Below are positions 14,601-27,519 of a stretch of DNA of 64,000 nucleotides, one piece after another. The DNA lies in assembly GCA_013398015.1 (NCBI GenBank), contig VZRR01010273.1:1-64000 (forward strand), read 5' to 3'. Origin of the DNA: Oreocharis arfaki (lineage: Eukaryota > Chordata > Aves > Passeriformes > Paramythiidae). Under the pieces are notes generated by a model. The model did not search any database and had not been told where the DNA came from. It saw nothing but the letters and a program-made list of their open reading frames with translations. Position numbers and translations under genes: made by a program. Position 1 is the first letter of the stretch, and each line of letters opens with the position of its first letter.

Positions 14601-14939
14601 CCTAGTGCTTATGAGAACGCAGTTAGTTGCTGTCCTTGCTGCTACAGATTTATTATTATTTTCCCTCTTCCCTGAGCTATAATGTCCTCTACAAATATAG
14701 TTGATGGTGAAGAGCAAGAAAACATTTTTTGAATTGCATTTTGATAATTATGTCATAGGAAACCCCATGGATGCTGGGAAGTACAGGAGTTGACAGACAA
14801 GCCTTTGCAAGATTAACTGAGAAGCAGAAACAGGAGGAATGCATTAATCAGCACTGTCTCCTGTAGTTTTTTTCTGCTAATGGCCAAGATATGCTATAAC
14901 TCTAAACCAGCTGATTCATTCTTCCCCTTTTATTCTCAG

Positions 14940-15090
14940 GATGTGCTAAGAGCTGCAGGATGTGATGCCAAGTGCTGGCTGTTGCCTGTCCTGGAGCCGG
15001 AGCGGCTGTGGGGAGCTGTTGGGATGGTGCTGACTTTAATCCAGAAAGCAGTGACAGAAGGGGAAAAGCAGAAAACTTTGGCTTCTGAGG
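14940..15090 (+). other. Candidate exon (151 nt), product unknown
   Basis: A strong acceptor (pyrimidine-rich CCCCTTTTATTCTCAG) ends at 14,939, and a good donor (GAGG followed by GTATGT) starts at 15,091. Between them one frame is open for 50 codons and one extra base. The encoded peptide begins DVLRAAGCDAKCW and ends with an acidic/basic stretch around KAVTEGEKQKTLASE. The open frame actually runs from 14,880 to 15,113, so openness alone is not strong evidence. The block is GC-richer than its surroundings. I recognise no domain. The leftover base gives an intron phase that fits the candidate exon at 26,590. It could equally be part of a long non-coding RNA or chance. Confidence 0.15.
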
Positions 15091-15099
15091 GTATGTGTG

Positions 15100-18000
15100 G
15101 GCATATGTGGTAGACAAAACCCTTGGGATGGAAAGAATCTGATCTGAGAAGAGATTTCTGTTGGTTGGTTGGGGTTTTTTTCTTTAACCTAAGCATAGCT
15201 TGATTTATGATGCTCTCAGGCCCTTAGCCTCTTCTCCTTAGTGCCTTATTCCTGGCATGTGGTGATGAATACTTCTATCCTCCTATGTTACCCACATCAC
15301 ATTTGAGAGTCTTTTATGCAGAGAGATGACTACAGGGCAAAAAAGTGGGAAAACAGTATAAGTGGTATAAAAGTTATATTTGTCTAAGGGAAAACGAATG
15401 TTGTTGTTATTCGTTCTGAAGCAGCTGGTACTGCTTTATTTTCAAGATTTGTGAGAGGTGGGGAGAACAGGTTGTACTTTCATGGCCCTCAGATACAGCT
15501 CAATGGGAGAGAAAGCATATCTGCATCTGCTGGCTGTAGAGGTTTACAGATGATTTGTTATCATCCATTCACTGAGTGGAAGGAAAAACTGTTACGTTCA
15601 ACACGAAATACAGTATATGTGCTTTTGATGCAAATAAAATACGGAAGCTATTGGTCATCACTAAAGACGCCCACTGGAGTTGAATCTTTAGGTGCTTTGC
15701 AGTGGGGCAGTGCTTCCACATGATACCAGCATGGCACTGCATAAACATGGATTTAAGGTATTGGGTTACTGTGGGCATCTGCGTTACTTGAAGTCTCCTT
15801 CGGGCAAGCAATGAGTGAAAAAATAAAAGAGTGTTTCTCATATAACATAGGGTACTTGTGACAGCAGTAGAAATGAGATGTCACAGAGGCTGAGCAATAG
15901 TAAGCCTCAGATGCCGGAGCAAACTCTCTCCTGAGAATTTCTTCCCCGATAATTCTGCAGGTGAATCTCTCTTTGTAAAGCATGTAAATTTGGACTTCTG
16001 TAGTGAGAAGAAAGGGAATAGGAAGAGGAAATTGTTGTAACTTCTGATGTTAGAGATTGTATAGTCAAAGTGATCAGTATGTAAGCCTTGCTTTGTAGGT
16101 TATTACTGGATATTATTCTATTGGAAGTCAAAGAAAGGGTGCCTGTACTAGCAAAGAGAGCCCTGATCAGATGGCGAAAATGAAGATAAAAAGACAGAGA
16201 GCAACTCTACTGAAATATATAATCCCACAAGTAGAAGAGCATGTTTCACAGAAATTCACCAGCCCGTCAGTCGTATAGTAGCTTAGCTGCTCTGTGGACC
16301 TGGGCATCATGAGTTGAAGAGTTTAGGCTCAGCCTGCCAATCTGGCCTCTGTCTTGCTAGGACAGACAAAAGCTGCATATACTGATCCAATTCACCAGAT
16401 GATTCCAGGAACGCTATACAGGAATTAATGTACATGGACCTTTATAGTACCTTTCTGTATTGCAAACCTCTTAAATCGTATTTTGGTCTCACTCAGATTT
16501 CCCTGTTTGAGAGAAGGGCTGCGAATCTGTCAGTAAAAGAGCTCCATGTTCTACTAGTTCCTTTACATTGAAAGGAGGAAGAACATTTGAGTTGAAGGTT
16601 TACAAGTCAGAAAGTGGGGCTTGGGCTGCTTCTGCAGCTCCTTTATGTGGCATTAATTCTTGTTAAAAAGCGTGTCATCTGACTCCAAACCCTATTTGTA
16701 CATTTGGATTATTCATTATGGATGCATGCAAATTCGGTGAAATGACTGGAAAAGGATGGAGGCAGATTTGAAAATGAATTGCCTGGAAAAATTGTATGTA
16801 TGGCTTTGGCTTTTACAGCTGCCATCTTTAAAAGTATTCACCTGGATATGCAACAACACCAAAAAAACATTCAACACCTCCCCACACCTCTTGTTTCTCA
16901 TCCTTTCCATCAGATGGCATTTCTCTACTCTAGCAATAGTACGTTCTCTCCTGTAGTAATTCCATCCAGAGTGTTGGAAATTGGTGCAGAGACATTTGCC
17001 CCTTGGGCTATCTCTGTTCTCCCCCTAAATACCTCTTGCATGAAAGCATTGTGATGCAAACTTAGTGTGCACAAGTGCTAACCTCTTTTGCAATGTGTGG
17101 ACCAGCAAGGGATGAAAATAGAGATGCTGTGAGTTTGGGAAATAGGTTTGTATGTCCAAAGGAAGAGAGGAGGGAATTACATTAATAGGACATAATGGCA
17201 TTGTTTATTTCGGCATTAGTGTTGTATGACTTTCTAGGTACGTGGCAAATTGATTTGGCTTTGATTTTTAGCTTTCTTTATATGTTGTGTTACCCCCACA
17301 GCACCATGTATTGCAAATGTTGGGAACACGTTTACTTGTAAATACATTTATAGGTCTTATTCTAGTGGCAATTATTGCAATAACACTGAGCTGAATGAAG
17401 TGTCGTGTTTAGCTGCCCACTGGGATATTGTTCATCCATTCTCCATTAAGTGTAACTATTTACTATTAGCAAACTTTTTATACTTGCACATCAGGAGATG
17501 ATCTTGAAGGGGATTTCTTTGTTTCTAGGGACTGTGAAAGAGAACAGTGCAAGTTATCACTGTTAAAAGTGGACCACAGAATTCAGAACAATAGCTTCCT
17601 CTTTACAGTTTTCCTGCTACTTCTAAGTATTGACTAACCAGCCAGTTTAATTTTGAATGGAAAGTAGCCTTGTGATAGCTAAGAAGGTTCTTCATTAAAA
17701 GCACAGGGAAATGGTAGCTAGAAACAGCTTATTCAGAGGGACCAGGACCATTTATGAATAGGCAAAAGGTAGCCCTGAGCAAGATGTGAACAATAAACTG
17801 TCAGGAAGTGGTGAAAGGAAAAGGAGTGGTGAATGTCACCTATTAAATTTCCTTTCAGATGTGTTTGTAACCTATTTGCCTTTCCTTTTCCCTTTCATTT
17901 GATTTCAATAGTGCACAAAGAAGCACTTTTCTGTCACTCAGACCTATTGTTCCAGAACCTTTTGGGGTTTGAGTTGATACAGCATTAACTTATGTCATTA

Positions 18001-20800
18001 GGCTGTACCAGCACTCCCAGCCTGGCACTATTTACCATTAAAAACACATTTTGTCAGCAGTAACTGCTTTTCTTTAGAAGTGAGGTTCCTAAGTAGATTC
18101 TCCTGCTCTTTGGCAAGGCGACCTAAGCTGTATCGTGGTCCTGATGATATTGCTGTTTGACTCATTTTGTCAGCTGAATTCAAAGATTTATTTTCTAGGC
18201 AGTGTCCCAGCTTGCATGATTCTGTTTTACTCCTACTTGTGAAAATCAATCACAGGGAACATGGCAGAGGAAATTACCAGCATGAGCAGGGAGTTCCTTG
18301 AGCAGCAGCTTATCCCTGTGCCAGTCAAGAGGGTTTTGCTCTTTTCCTGCCTGTGTTTGCAGGGATCCATGTATTCTTTTGGGTATTTTATACTGCGTGG
18401 TGTAAAACAAGAGCTCACCTGTAAGAGCTTGACTATGCTTTTTATATGCCTCAGATTCTCTTGGGTATAACTTATTAGTATGATAATCATAGTAAGATCC
18501 TTTATAAGATTATACACTGCAATCCAGCAATACATTATAAAAGTATTAATATTTTATGCATTCCCTGGAGGTGAAAGTGCTGCAACAGTTACAGATATCT
18601 ATATATCTGTCCTATATGGGTAAAATATGTATGTGTGTATCTACGTTTCTCAGCTGAACAATGAAGGCTCCTTTCTTGGGGAAACATGCAGTAGTCCTGA
18701 TTAACTCCAAGAGCAGGAGGCAGCAACAAATGTGTTGCCGTGTGCTTGAGCAAGAGGCTTTTTGTGGGTTGTAGGATGCCAGCACAAACCGTAAGAAATG
18801 ATATGTCTTTGCGTGTGGCCTACAGGAATATCTGAGCTGGAGGGAGATGGAATAGCAGGGGTGGTGCTTTCAAGCATGTCAAGAGCTTGAATGGAGCTTA
18901 TCTACATCTAAAGGCTCTGGTTAGAGAGAAGCAAGGATGCTGCACACTCTGTTCCAGAGCCACGAGTCAGTCCTTGTAAGGTCTATGCTTAGCAGGGCTT
19001 GGAGGAATCCTGTAGCAATTAAGCTGAAATCTTTAGTGGAGTTTGCAGCTGCTGCGTTACTGCTGGCAGAAAGCTCATTTCTGAAAATACAGCAGAGAGA
19101 GTTGTTATTGTTGTTGTGGGCAGCAGGCACGACTGAATCCCTAAATAACTGATGCCTCTGCTTAGCGGTCTTCCCACTGCAGTGTATTTCCTAATCTTTG
19201 CTGGTTCATTTTTCTTGCCCAACAGTGACACTGCTTGCCTGCTATTTAAATACTGTTATTGGTCAATGGCTGCTACTGACTGCAATTCAAACAAAAACGA
19301 GTGCTAAGGCCTCTGACTGAATTGCTTTCTGATGTACCACACTCTGTCTGTGAAGCAGGTAGCCTTGTTTGTAGACAACCTCTGGTTTAATCTTGATTTT
19401 AAAGCAGTCAGCAAAGCCATCCAGCTCTCCAGTTTCTGATTTTGTTTACTACCAACAGATTTGCATTTATATATTTTGGTTTCTAAAACCTCCCTTTTAA
19501 AGTTTTAAGGCTTACTCTCCTCAGTTGCTGTAGATTGGTGCTCACTGGCTTCATTAGGGCCCTTCAGTGGTGTGCATTTAAGGATGTGAGTGTCCTTTCC
19601 AGAAGTATGGCCTTACCATTTTTATGGATCACTAAATTGCAATGTTGTTGAAGGCAAAACCAGCAACAGCAAAACTATCCCTAGTGTAACATTCAACATG
19701 TTGTGGAGCTTTAAAAGAAATGGGGAAAAAAACTGGTTTCTGTTAGACCTTACAGGATAAAATGACCCAAAACCCCAAAACCACTCATATCTGGAAACTT
19801 CATCAAAATTATGGTGAAACAAAATTGGCAGAGGGAAAGTAAAGGCTGTATCCGAAGTACTGTAATTTTTCCAGTGGAAAAAATATCTTCTGTTGCTGCA
19901 TTGTATCTTATGTTTTGGGTGGTTTTATAGGATACTGATGGACGTCAATAAATGCTGCACGTTGCTTTACATTAGGTTTTAAATATTATTTAAAGAACTT
20001 GAGAGAATACATGGCTACCAAATGGAAGCGGATTGTTCACTGATAGGATTTGAAAGTGGATTTAAAATCCATAACAAAAATTAACACATATACTCTATCT
20101 GCTTTCTTTTCTACACTGGTTGTGAATGCTCTTGCAAAGCTGTGCAAGGACCTCACTATACAAATTAGGGGTTAAATAACTTTCTTATTATTGTTAATCT
20201 AATTTCCATTTGAACTTAAGCCCTCTCACCTGCCCATTCCTGGGGGAAATGAAATATATTTACTATAATTGAACTGTAGCTTGATTTCTTTAGGTACACA
20301 GTAAGCCAATGATCTCTGGAGAATGTGCTTCTGTTCTAAGAAGCTTATGAACAGAGGAAAAAATTAAATAATAACACAACTTCCAGATATTTATGACTGC
20401 AGTGAGATCACCTGACATTTCAGGCTTTATTTTTTAAATCTGAAATCGAATTAATTCAGGGTCTTTGGTGGTTCTTAAAGTATTCCATGCTTTTTAAAAT
20501 TACCTATTATCTTTTCTCACCTTGTAGCAAAGAGACTTATATAGTGCTCCACCAAATAAAAGTGGTTAGTAAAACACCTAAAGCCTATGTGATTTTCTGG
20601 AGCTGATAAGATTTTGGATAGTAAAGGATTTTACGTAACGCATACTGGAATTGTTTTTATTGTACCCACATCAGCATAAAATGCTCTTCTATACCTATAA
20701 ATCTACATCTGCCTCTCCCTGATGTTATCATTGCTGTTTCTGATGGTCACTGTTTTTTGCATGTTTATATGTCAGAAGGCAGCTGAGGAGATTTTTTGAG
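15100..20800. other. AT-rich non-coding DNA
   Basis: There is no recognisable gene, RNA or mobile element. Several open frames of 60-100 codons overlap on opposite strands (for example at 15,451-15,841 and 18,233-18,535) and show no family resemblance. Acceptor-like motifs occur (TTTGTTTCTAG near 17,527; CTTTCAG near 17,860) without a convincing partner donor and open frame. Confidence 0.55.
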
Positions 20801-20805
20801 ATGTT

Positions 20806-21610
20806 GTGTGCTCATTGTCAGGCTATGGCACCCATGGAAGAGCCAGCTGGGACCCAAGGGCAGCCCAGGCACCTGAGTGGTTGCTTTTCAGCTGGGCCTT
20901 GAGGAGCAGGACAGACTGCCTTGGCTGTGTGATGGAAATGCTTGTGCTGTTCACTGGCTGCAACCTGTGGCACTGTCCCAGCATGACTCCTCCCAGGGAT
21001 GCTGCTTCTCCCACCACCCAGCAAGGGTTGGGAACACAAGCACCTCCTGTAGCCTTCCCAGCTGCTTTGCGCCACCTCAGGCAACTCTTCACCTGTGAAA
21101 TGGGGAAAAGTGGTTGTATATAGATCCTGCATATGTAATAATCCACCTTGTCATGAGATTGCACCTTGGTGTGATGCCATAGAACATGTACATTCTTGCT
21201 TCATCAGAGCATCCTTTTGAGCTTGTGGTCTGGCAGAGGCTTTATCAGTGTGTTGCAGACAGAGAAGTGCAGGCATTGAGGACAGGAGCTGGAGTAGCTG
21301 GAGCAGAGGGTGCTTGAGCTCACCCAGTTGTCTTTGTGGAGTTTTTCAACCTTGTGTTTGTGATGTGACAGTGACAGGAGTCCCACTCCTCATCCTACTG
21401 AAGGTCTGTGCAGAGCCTGTTTGCTCTGCAAATTGCTGGAGGGATTGTGAAAACCAGGGTCGCCACCCTGTATGTATCAGCACGTACTGCAGACACGTGT
21501 GGGTGAAGACAGGTCTGTCCTATTCAAGAGCCCAGAATTTCCCCTGCTGTGTAGGACTGTGCTCCAGGGACCTTTTCTCAAGGCATCAGATACATAGTCA
21601 TGTCATGTAA
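20806..21610. other. GC-richer patch with stop-poor frames on both strands
   Basis: For about 300 bp (20,806-21,164) four of six frames stay open: 105 and 73 codons on plus, 113 and 104 codons on minus. A further 120-codon plus frame follows at 21,248-21,610. The composition is visibly GC-richer than its flanks, which by itself lengthens open frames. A usable acceptor (GTGGTTGCTTTTCAG) ends at 20,891. None of the translations resembles a family I know. Possible explanations are an exon of an unrecognised transcript, a very old retrocopy, or simple composition. Confidence 0.3.
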
Positions 21611-21907
21611 ACATGACCCAGACAAGCAAAAACTGGGCTTGCTGCTCATTAAGCATCTTTATGACTGTGTGTCTGAGTAGTGATAAAATCCAAGTGCTCT
21701 GTACAGGACCTTAAGTCTGAATGAGGACTGTATGAAGAAAGAAATGCTCTTTAATCCCAGTCATCTTAAAAGCCAAATAATTAAGGTGATGGAAAAAGAT
21801 GGCTTTTACTGTCTACTCTCAGAAAAAGGAGGAAGCAACATATAAAATGTACCCCAAAAGGAAGGAAGACTAGATATAAAGTTGTTTAGGAATAATTTTC
21901 ACAAAGC

Positions 21908-21947
21908 CTTTTCTGGAAAGGTTTTTGCAAAACCTTTCCCAGGAAAA
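21908..21947. repeat. Imperfect hairpin
   Basis: An 11-bp perfect stem (GGAAAGGTTTT with AAAACCTTTCC) flanks a TGC loop. It extends to roughly 19 pairs if two single-base bulges are allowed. It is too short for a typical microRNA precursor, and the loop is unusually small. It is probably incidental. Confidence 0.5.
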
Positions 21948-24900
21948 AACAAATCACAGCTATATTCATAGCCTGGATTTTATTTAGTTCCTCACTATTC
22001 CAGCATGACTATAGCTCTGGCTGCTCTTAGCAAAGTTAGGAAATGAGTTAGCTTCAATGTTAATATAGTGAGTTACATTTACAAAGGCAACCAGGAGCTT
22101 TACACGGTGTTCCGAGATACCGGAATTCAAATCACAGGATTTGCCAAAGCTCTATTTTTATTTTGTCTTCATCTGATGTTATCAAGGTTGTTCATGTTCC
22201 AAAAATGGATGAGTTTAGCAATAGTTAGCAGTTGGTAATAGGAGTCAAGAAGACCGAGGCTTTTAACACATTCAGAATGTTTAATTTCCCCTCCATCTGA
22301 TGATAATAACTTAACATGTAAAAAGAAAATAACACAAAATTATGTGGATTTAAAAAAGCCTCCCACGCACCTTATGGAATTAAAATACTGTGTGGGCCTG
22401 GAACCACGAGTATGTTCACTAAGTATGATCTCCAGAAGCATGTTATATTTGAGAAAAAAATTAAATGAAAAATTAATCGTTGCTGTTTTATCCAAACACT
22501 TCATTTTCCTAACATTTTGCTATGCCCATTAGGTAATCACACCATTTATGTTTAACTAAAAATTTTCCTTAGGGTGGTATCTGTAAAATTTAAATATCTG
22601 CTTATTCATTTGGGGCGTTTCTATAATTGGAACATAACACTGCAGTTAGTCTTGAAGTATGTCCAAGGAAAGGTCAGGTTTTGCTAAAATTTTTACTTAT
22701 CTGAAGCTTTTTCACGCCGAAACATATTTAAGAGTATAGTCAGCTGTGTATTTCTGTAAGGTCGGGTGATTTTGGTTGTGGCATGAGGAGCTGGTTGAAA
22801 GTCTGGCTTCCCAGGCAGGCTTGGCACAGCACCAAGATGTGCAGTGTGCTTTGCAGAGTCACAGAACAGCCTGACGCAGGAGACATACCGGAGATAAGTG
22901 TGGGAAATCCTATCTGCTTCATCATCCCAATAGATGTGGAGAGCCAGGAAGAAAGAGCCAAACCCTTCACAGAGATGTTTCTAGGAAGCAGTGTCATAAA
23001 TACATACTGAAAATGCTTTCTGTGAGCTTTTTTTTTTTTAAGCATGGGGGATGGGACTCAGAAATTACGAGTCCATGGTAGGATGGTCACAGCCATAGTC
23101 TGTTCAGGGGCATATAGGTCAGTGCATTTTATTAATAATTAGCCTTTTTAAATTTACCTAACAAAAATCCAAGATGGCCATGGAAAACTATTCCTTTTAA
23201 TGGCACTAGTAGTGCTGTAAAATGAGAGTGGTACTTGTTATGGCATAGCACAGCCACAGTAGCAAATAATTCTGTTCTGACCATTGTGACAGGTATTTTA
23301 GGTTCTAAGAATTAGATTAGGTTAGAAACATGAGGAGGAGAACCTGCAAAATCTGCAGAGCAGAAAAAAGATGAAGCTGAGGGAGGGAGCCCTCATTTCC
23401 TATGGCCACTCGTCTTAAAATGCTGCCTATTACCCAGCAGAGCAAGTACTCCCAAATCCAGAGCACTGCTTGTCTCTGCTATTCCCAGAGGCCCTACACG
23501 GATGCTGAACATGCCTGCATTGTTTGTAAATGCTCTTTATAGTGGCCCTGCAGTAAATATATCACAATATGAAAAGTATAAAATTTGTGTTAAAATGTAC
23601 TCATTTTCTTGATCAAAAGGGCAACATTGCTCAAGTGAACCCATTGGAAATTTGAGTTTATCTGGCAATAACATTGTAGTTGGTAGAGACTGGAAATAGA
23701 ACAGAATGTGGGGTATTCAGTAAATATAATTTAGGATACAAGAGTCAGTAAAGGGATGCAGAATGACATGGCAAAGAAGTATATACAAACTACAAATACA
23801 TACAAACCAGATTTTTCACATAGTGGTGGTGGCTTGCAGTATAGAACATTTATGACATAGACTACAGCTAAGAATTAAATTTCAAAGAAATTTAGCAATC
23901 ATTTTTGTAGTACATATACTCTGACAGGTTTCATTCATAAACCTCATATACTAAGAGCATTTTACAAGGTATTATTACAGAAGCACTAAAAAGATACTGT
24001 AACTGTGAGGAGGTTTTTGCCAGAAAACATTTCCTGAAGAAGACAGTCATGCACCGCAAACCAGAAATATGCTATTTTTAAAAGGATTTGTATACAGAAA
24101 GCATCTTCAGGAAGAAGAGATGGAATATAATCTTCCTTAGGTATACGCAAGTTAAAATATTTTTATCATGTACTGCAATCTAATGCTAGATCATATAAGA
24201 GGGGCTTTGCACATTCCTTTCTCATTTCTGTTAGGAAATTAAATCCTGATAAGGTTCTATATGATGTCTCTTATCACTCTGTAGAGTAGCAATTTAAAGA
24301 CCAGAAACACATATGGTTTTTCATCTTTATGATCCAATTTTGACCACTGGAGTTTGTTTCCTGCTGCTGTTTTCACGAGGGCAGAAAATGCTTTGTCCAA
24401 AATCCACTTACTTCTCTGCTGGCCTTCAGTTTGAGGAATGTTCTGTTAAATCCAAAATACACAGTTGCAATATTGAGCAAAAATTGGCTTCCTGCTAATA
24501 AATTAATACAAATAGTATTTGGGTTTCTCTCGGCTTTCTCGTTAGTTCCTCATGTGAAGGGTGAGTAAACTGCAAATGAGAAATTATAAGAAAACATATT
24601 TTGCAAAATGAAGCATCAGTTACAGTCAAAGAATTGACTGTGCTGGAATTTAAGCAATGAGAAGAGCAAATTGTGGGTGTGAGGAGTCTGTGGTACCTAT
24701 AAAAAGACAGGATGGGCTTGCTGGCCGTGAGGGGAGAGGGCAAGGGCAGCCTTGAGAGCCAATGTCAGCCCACAGCAGAGAACCTACATGAGTGGAAAGC
24801 CAGAAAGATGAGGGAGCAGCAGCATAGAGGTAGACATGTGCCCTGCATCCTTATATTCAATCTCATTTTGCAGTGGCACTCCCTGAACATTATTTTTATT

Positions 24901-26103
24901 CTCAAAGTCCCTCAGTGAGACGATTTTGTTACAGCTCCTGCTTTTCAACCTTTACAGTGTTATTTCAAAACTAATCCATGTTTTGCTTTCTGAAAATAAC
25001 ATGGAGGACATAATGGAGATGAATATCCAATCAAACAAACTTAAATTGCTGTCTTTAAGGGTTGATCTTTAAATATAATCTGCCTGCAAGTAGATTAAAC
25101 TTATGGTCATTTGGATACAAATATGCTTTTATAAGAGAATTACTCTCCCTGGAAAGTGAGCAGAGGGAATTTAGAGAAGATATACAAAAATAACTAGGAA
25201 GCTCAAGGAATCAATTTATGTTTGAGCATTAAAGTAATGACAATAAAGCTTTACCAGCAGAAGCTAGAGAGGCTTCAGTGTCTTGCAGTAAAGTAAATCA
25301 TGAGTATTTATAAAAAAGGGAGAGAAATGCTTGAAGATTATTTTATTTCAGTGTTAGGTCGAGTAATTGATGGTGATTTGCAGCTGACAAAAGGGTAGCA
25401 GCAAAGACATTTAAAAGTGGCGAGTTTAGGCGTCATGAGGGGGCGAGGGACCCTCCTGGCAGTGGCTGAGTCTACCAGGCTCAGGCTTAATAAATACAAA
25501 GTACAAATTCCAAGATGGGCTTCAAAACAAGTAGGGTGGAGGTATTTTTGTTGGTTTTGGGGGTGGGTTGTTTAGTTGGTTGTTGCTTTGTTGGGTTTTT
25601 TTTCTTGTTTTCAAACTAACTCAAGATCAGCAAGTTTAAACATAATCTGATTTCTTCCACAGTGGTGATAATTTGAGTACAGATTTTTTTTTTCTTTCTG
25701 CATGTTTTTTTGGTTTGGCTGTTTTTTTACAGTAAATGCATTTTCCTGTAAAGACTGCAGCACATGGGCTCCCAGGGAATAGTTCAGCTGTGTTTTGACT
25801 TTTAAAACATTTTATACTTTCTTTTCCTCTTTTCTTCAGGCATTTAGAATGTGTTAGGGTCACTAGTTCTAGTGGGAATGCTGATGTTAAGGTTAGTTCA
25901 AGGGTAATTCAATATATTTAGGACGTGTCAGTACTGAAATTCTGTAAAAGCAAATATGCATTATTTTGAGTGTAGGTCTCAATAAGAGATACCTTGTGTT
26001 AAATTCAGGTTTGTGTGGAGAAAAGGTAAAAAGCAGTATGTCAAGTGACACTGGAGTGCACATAGCAATAATGAAAGTAGAAAATAAAGCTCCTAACTAT
26101 CTA

Positions 26104-26140
26104 AATATATATATATATTTATATATATGTATGCATATAT
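26104..26140. repeat. (TA)n-type simple repeat
   Basis: This is an interrupted run of TA dinucleotides with ATATATGTATGC-type interruptions. It is probably a polymorphic microsatellite and easily melted DNA. Confidence 0.85.
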
Positions 26141-26589
26141 TGTATCATGATTATGCAAAGAAAGAAGTGGAAGACAGTCTTTTAAGAGAAGGTTTTCGGA
26201 GAAGGTTTATCTTTGATGATCCTTCCAACTATCACAAAGAACTGTTGATCCAAAAGGCCATGTGAACACAGCTGTAGAGCAGAAAAATCATGGAACTAAC
26301 TTTTTCCACTCTAATAATAAATAAATTATGTCAGACTGCTCATTATTTTAATTAAATTAATGTGTAGTCATTAATAGTTATGACACAGCATCCCCCTATC
26401 TCATAGACAAGAAGGATTGTTAATTCAGCGCTCAGCAAAGCAAGAGCAACATAGCTCCAAGGCACCTCAAAAATTGGATGAAGAAACAACTGCTCATGTT
26501 GCTGTTTGGACACAGATTTCTAGCTTACCCATGGCAGTTGTCTTGATATTGCTGTTAATAGTATTTTGCCTTGTCTTCTGATCACACAG

Positions 26590-26659
26590 GTCTTACAGAT
26601 ACTCAAGGAAATGTGCGTTTGATGAAACTTGGCATGATTTATATAGCTTGGAGTAATGA
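26590..26659 (+). other. Candidate exon (70 nt), product unknown
   Basis: An acceptor (TTGCCTTGTCTTCTGATCACACAG) ends at 26,589 and a consensus donor (GTAAGT) starts at 26,660. One frame is open through the whole segment and reads LTDTQGNVRLMKLGMIYIAW followed by SN and a split codon. The other two frames contain stops. The phases at both ends match the candidates at 14,940-15,090 and 27,441-27,519. I recognise no domain. Sites of this quality do arise by chance in tens of kilobases, so confidence is low. Confidence 0.17.
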
Positions 26660-27440
26660 GTAAGTTCTTACTTAATTAAATGAATTATGTAGACATTTTT
26701 AATTGTCCAAATGCCAAACCAGATACACTGGGCTTTGGAAATCCTCCCTATTTTTAGAGCAATACTGAGTTTGTTTCTTACCATGATTTTTTTTCAGGCT
26801 AGTAATCTATAATGCACTCGAGCTATTTTGATATGGTTATCTTTAACTAAGCACATAACTTATTAATATTTTGAAGGTTGGATTAAATTCTTATGATAGT
26901 ATTTTAACATGCCTATTTGTAGTTATATTCTTTTGCTACAGCAGACCGATTGGTAAGTCATTAGTTATTGGGGAAAAAAAATTGTTCTAATGAATAAACA
27001 GTGCCGTTCAGACAGTAAGCTGATAGTGTCAAGCATCACTCAGGAGGGCCGAAATAAGCACTTCAAGGCTATTACTGGACTGCACATATCTACCAGTACT
27101 TAAATTATAATTCATAAAAACTGGGTGGTTTTAAAAGTATGGCAATGAGTCATATTATATAACATTAGAAATATCCTTCCCCAGCACGCGCTTAATACTG
27201 CAGTGTGTTTTGGTGTTGTTACAACAAGTGCCCTGTGAAAGTGAACCAGTTAATGCCCAACGTGATTTATGGTGTCTTAAGCTGGGAGGTCGTAACCATA
27301 AATATTGTAAAGGGCTTCGATTTTCAGATGATGCCAAACATTCCCATTTTGAAAAATGGATCTCACTGAAATGTGTAACGTTGGGAAAGTAAACACAACA
27401 TTCTTAATTTAGTTTCCATTCTTTTCTGTGACAATTACAG

Positions 27441-27519
27441 ATCACATGAAAAAGGAAGCCATCATAGCATGTCATATATTGAACTCGATGAAATGTATTA
27501 CAATATGAATCTCTGGAAG
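27441..27519 (+). other. Candidate exon (79 nt), product unknown
   Basis: A good acceptor (CCATTCTTTTCTGTGACAATTACAG) ends at 27,440. One frame is open throughout, beginning SHEKGSHHSMSYIELDEMYY and ending near NMNLWK. The composition (His, Glu, Asp, Tyr, Met) is not the Lys/Phe/Leu-rich look of translated AT-rich junk. The proposed donor (AAG followed by GTTTTTT) is weak, which is the main objection. The first base completes the split codon left by 26,590-26,659. No family is recognised. Confidence 0.15.

Larger units (their letters stand above)
1..14900. other. AT-rich non-coding DNA, no gene recognised
   Basis: I see no recognisable protein, RNA gene or transposon here apart from the small palindromes listed separately. 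Open frames occur on both strands but are short, overlap one another and resemble no family known to me. The longest is 179 codons on the minus strand at 7,018-7,557, about the length expected by chance. A tandem pair of a 12-mer (TATGGGTTGACA) sits at 3,572-3,595. An A-rich (AAAAAT)-like run lies at 10,800-10,816. The stretch 12,840-13,090 reads like unique, complex DNA with a TTTAATTAAA core and could be a conserved non-coding element, but nothing in one sequence alone can show that. The region may be intergenic or a large intron. Confidence 0.6.
21620..26580. other. AT-rich non-coding DNA
   Basis: No gene is recognised. There is an imperfect hairpin at 21,908-21,947 and a T/G-rich low-complexity run at about 25,541-25,615. 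At 22,740-23,045 both strands are open for 75-101 codons without family resemblance. The segment near 25,380-25,490 is more complex and GC-richer than its flanks and might be a regulatory element. Confidence 0.5.

Noticed and set aside
26211..26235. GATGATCCTTCCAAC resembling the CR1 3' end
   Set aside because: Only about 15 bases match, with nothing flanking that fits CR1. Too short to call.
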